Shown piece after piece: positions 62,953 to 64,000 of a DNA stretch of 64,000 nt (position 1 is its first letter; every line of letters begins with the position of its first letter). The DNA is taken from positions 21,211 through 85,210 of the forward strand of contig JAJRTY010000001.1 of the NCBI GenBank assembly GCA_024278055.1, read 5' to 3'. A program made the position numbers and the translations under genes. The notes beneath the pieces were generated by a model. The model did not search any database. It was not told where the DNA came from and worked only from the letters and a program-made list of their open reading frames with translations. The stretch comes from Alphaproteobacteria bacterium (lineage in GTDB: Bacteria > Pseudomonadota > Alphaproteobacteria > Rhizobiales > JAJFHR01).

Positions 62953-63885
62953 GTGCCTACTCAATTCTTCACCACCGCCGGTAAATTCTATCGCGGCAAC
63001 CTGCATACCCACTCCACCCGGTCAGATGGCGCTCTGGACCCCGAAGAGGTCTGTCGCCGCTATCGGGCCGAAGGGTATGACTTCATCGCCCTGACAGATC
63101 ACTTTGTCGGGCTGTTTGATTTCCCGATAACTGACTCAACCTGCTGCCACAGGCAGGGCTTTACCACCATTCCGGGTGCAGAGCTGCATACCGGGTCAAT
63201 GGAAAACGGCCATTTATGGCACCTTCTGGCGGTTGGGCTTCCGGCTGACTTCACGCCACCGGATGCACCGGGTTTTCGGCCGGTAAAGGGATCGGAACCT
63301 GCCCCGCATATTGCCCGGCGAGCGCGTGATGCAGGCGCATTTGTCGCCATCGCCCACCCGCACTGGTCCGGTTTGACCGAGGCTGACGCCCGCAGCATTA
63401 CCGCTGCCCACGCAGTGGAAATCTATAATCACGGCTGCGTTGTCGATAATGATCGCGGTGAAGGTTTCCTGACCCTTGAACATCTGTTGAATGAGGGTCG
63501 TCACCTAAATCTTATTGCTACCGACGATGCTCATTTTAACACGCCTGACTTTTTTGGCGGCTGGGTAATGGTCAAGGCGGAAGAAAATACCCCCGAAGGG
63601 CTGCTTGAGGCCTTAAAACAAGGTGCATATTACTCCTCAACCGGCCCGGAAATTCACGATATTCGGATCAACAAAGACAGTATCGAAGTAGATTGCACCC
63701 CGGCCGTCAATATTCTTGTTCAGGGCTGCGGCTCACCAATGGCAAAGGTGCGGGGCGAGGCGATGACCACAGGAAAGATTTCACTGGAGCGACTGACCGG
63801 TTCGCCATGGATACGTATCACGATAATCGACCGGGTGGGTAAACGCGCCTGGTCAAATCCATTCTGGATTGATGACAGGCTCTAG
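62953..63885 (+). CDS. PHP-domain metal-dependent phosphoesterase
   Basis: This is a 310-residue protein of the polymerase and histidinol phosphatase fold. The metal ligands are visible: GNLHTHSTRSDG near residue 16, ALTDHF near residue 47, and PGAELHTG near 75. The later motifs are IAHPHWSGL near residue 135 and ATDDAHFN near residue 193. The start is GTG 62953, with no clear ribosome site. The family includes phosphatases and nucleases such as 5'-3' RNases; this one has no recognised name. Its stop codon TAG lies in the left TCTAG copy of the flanking repeat of the terminal element. Confidence 0.87.
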   Translation: MPTQFFTTAGKFYRGNLHTHSTRSDGALDPEEVCRRYRAEGYDFIALTDHFVGLFDFPITDSTCCHRQGFTTIPGAELHTGSMENGHLWHLLAVGLPADFTPPDAPGFRPVKGSEPAPHIARRARDAGAFVAIAHPHWSGLTEADARSITAAHAVEIYNHGCVVDNDRGEGFLTLEHLLNEGRHLNLIATDDAHFNTPDFFGGWVMVKAEENTPEGLLEALKQGAYYSSTGPEIHDIRINKDSIEVDCTPAVNILVQGCGSPMAKVRGEAMTTGKISLERLTGSPWIRITIIDRVGKRAWSNPFWIDDRL

Positions 63886-63994
63886 TTGTGATCTTCCAAT
63901 AGGTTGTTCATTTGATCCTTGTTATGATGATTGGAGCTACCAAACTTCAAGCATCAAAGGAGGGATCGAATGAACAACCTATTGGAAGATCACA
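63886..63994. mobile_element. MITE-like inverted-repeat element flanked by TCTAG
   Basis: The arms 63887-63918 and 63963-63994 are 32-base inverted repeats with one mismatch, around a 44-base loop. TCTAG occurs directly before (63881-63885) and directly after (63995-63999), as a target-site duplication would. If the duplication is only TA, the element would be 63885-63996. The CTAG target with TA duplication is known for the IS630 family, which fits. The right arm contains AAAGGAGGG and the start codon of an ORF of nine codons (MNNLLEDHI), which stops in the flank. It has no transposase. A strong hairpin terminator is an alternative. Confidence 0.6.
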
Positions 63995-64000
63995 TCTAGG

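Noticed and set aside
1-64000. CRISPR array, prophage or integrase-based island
   Set aside because: No regularly spaced repeats, phage structural genes or integrase genes were seen; the only tRNA has no adjacent integrase or visible repeat of its 3' end.

Overview
The window looks like chromosomal DNA of an alphaproteobacterium, most probably of the order Hyphomicrobiales (Rhizobiales). This rests on protein content and gene order, not on a database search. Order-typical runs are gyrA-coaD-two cyclophilins-queA-tgt, glmU-glmS, recG facing sdhE-mfd, and an aapJQMP-type amino-acid ABC operon. It is gene-dense. I see no CRISPR array, rRNA or complete transposase gene.

Region 1 (1-16.5 kb) is core housekeeping: the 3' end of gyrA, coaD, an exported and a cytoplasmic cyclophilin, queuosine genes queA and tgt, an AsmA-like protein, a minus-strand tRNA-Lys(TTT), an EamA permease, a SPOR-domain membrane protein, a CapD/FlaA1-type nucleotide-sugar epimerase/dehydratase, glmU, glmS, a TPR-SPOR protein and a DUF502 membrane protein. 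In this sequence glmS is broken by one in-frame TAA. The DUF502 gene is preceded by a short ORF holding a dnaX-like A_AAA_AAG slippery heptamer that would join it in frame after a -1 shift. Tgt lacks three of the four expected zinc ligands.

Region 2 (16.6-25.5 kb) holds a VIT/CCC1-type transporter, recG, sdhE, mfd, a DsbA-like oxidoreductase and a PleD-shaped protein whose cyclase motif is lost while its c-di-GMP inhibitory-site motif is kept.

Region 3 (25.6-41.7 kb) is mostly acyl-CoA and central metabolism. An intact ANL acyl-CoA ligase sits beside a degenerate paralogue and a peptide-type solute-binding protein. HspQ, a malyl-CoA-lyase-like enzyme, a cyclopropane fatty acid synthase, an AEC transporter, a CaiB/BaiF CoA transferase, a 6-phosphogluconate dehydrogenase, an SDR, a UbiH-like hydroxylase, a PaaG-like crotonase and a DUF2182/DUF1326 pair follow.

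Region 4 (41.7-55.4 kb) has a copper and redox theme. It holds a copper amine oxidase, an FAA-hydrolase-family protein, then on the minus strand a YHS protein, a small two-TM protein, a DUF3141 hydrolase, a Cu(I) P-type ATPase, a cytochrome c, a Rieske protein without cytochrome b, and a second cytochrome c. A divergent OmpR-type regulator/kinase pair begins next to four TGTAAC hexamers, and a second kinase faces it.

Region 5 (55.7-64 kb) has a YciA-type thioesterase, a LysR regulator, the aapJQMP operon with a hairpin between binding protein and permeases, a VanX/DdpX-type dipeptidase and a PHP-domain phosphoesterase. The window ends in a 109-bp inverted-repeat element flanked by TCTAG, which resembles a MITE inserted at the PHP stop codon.
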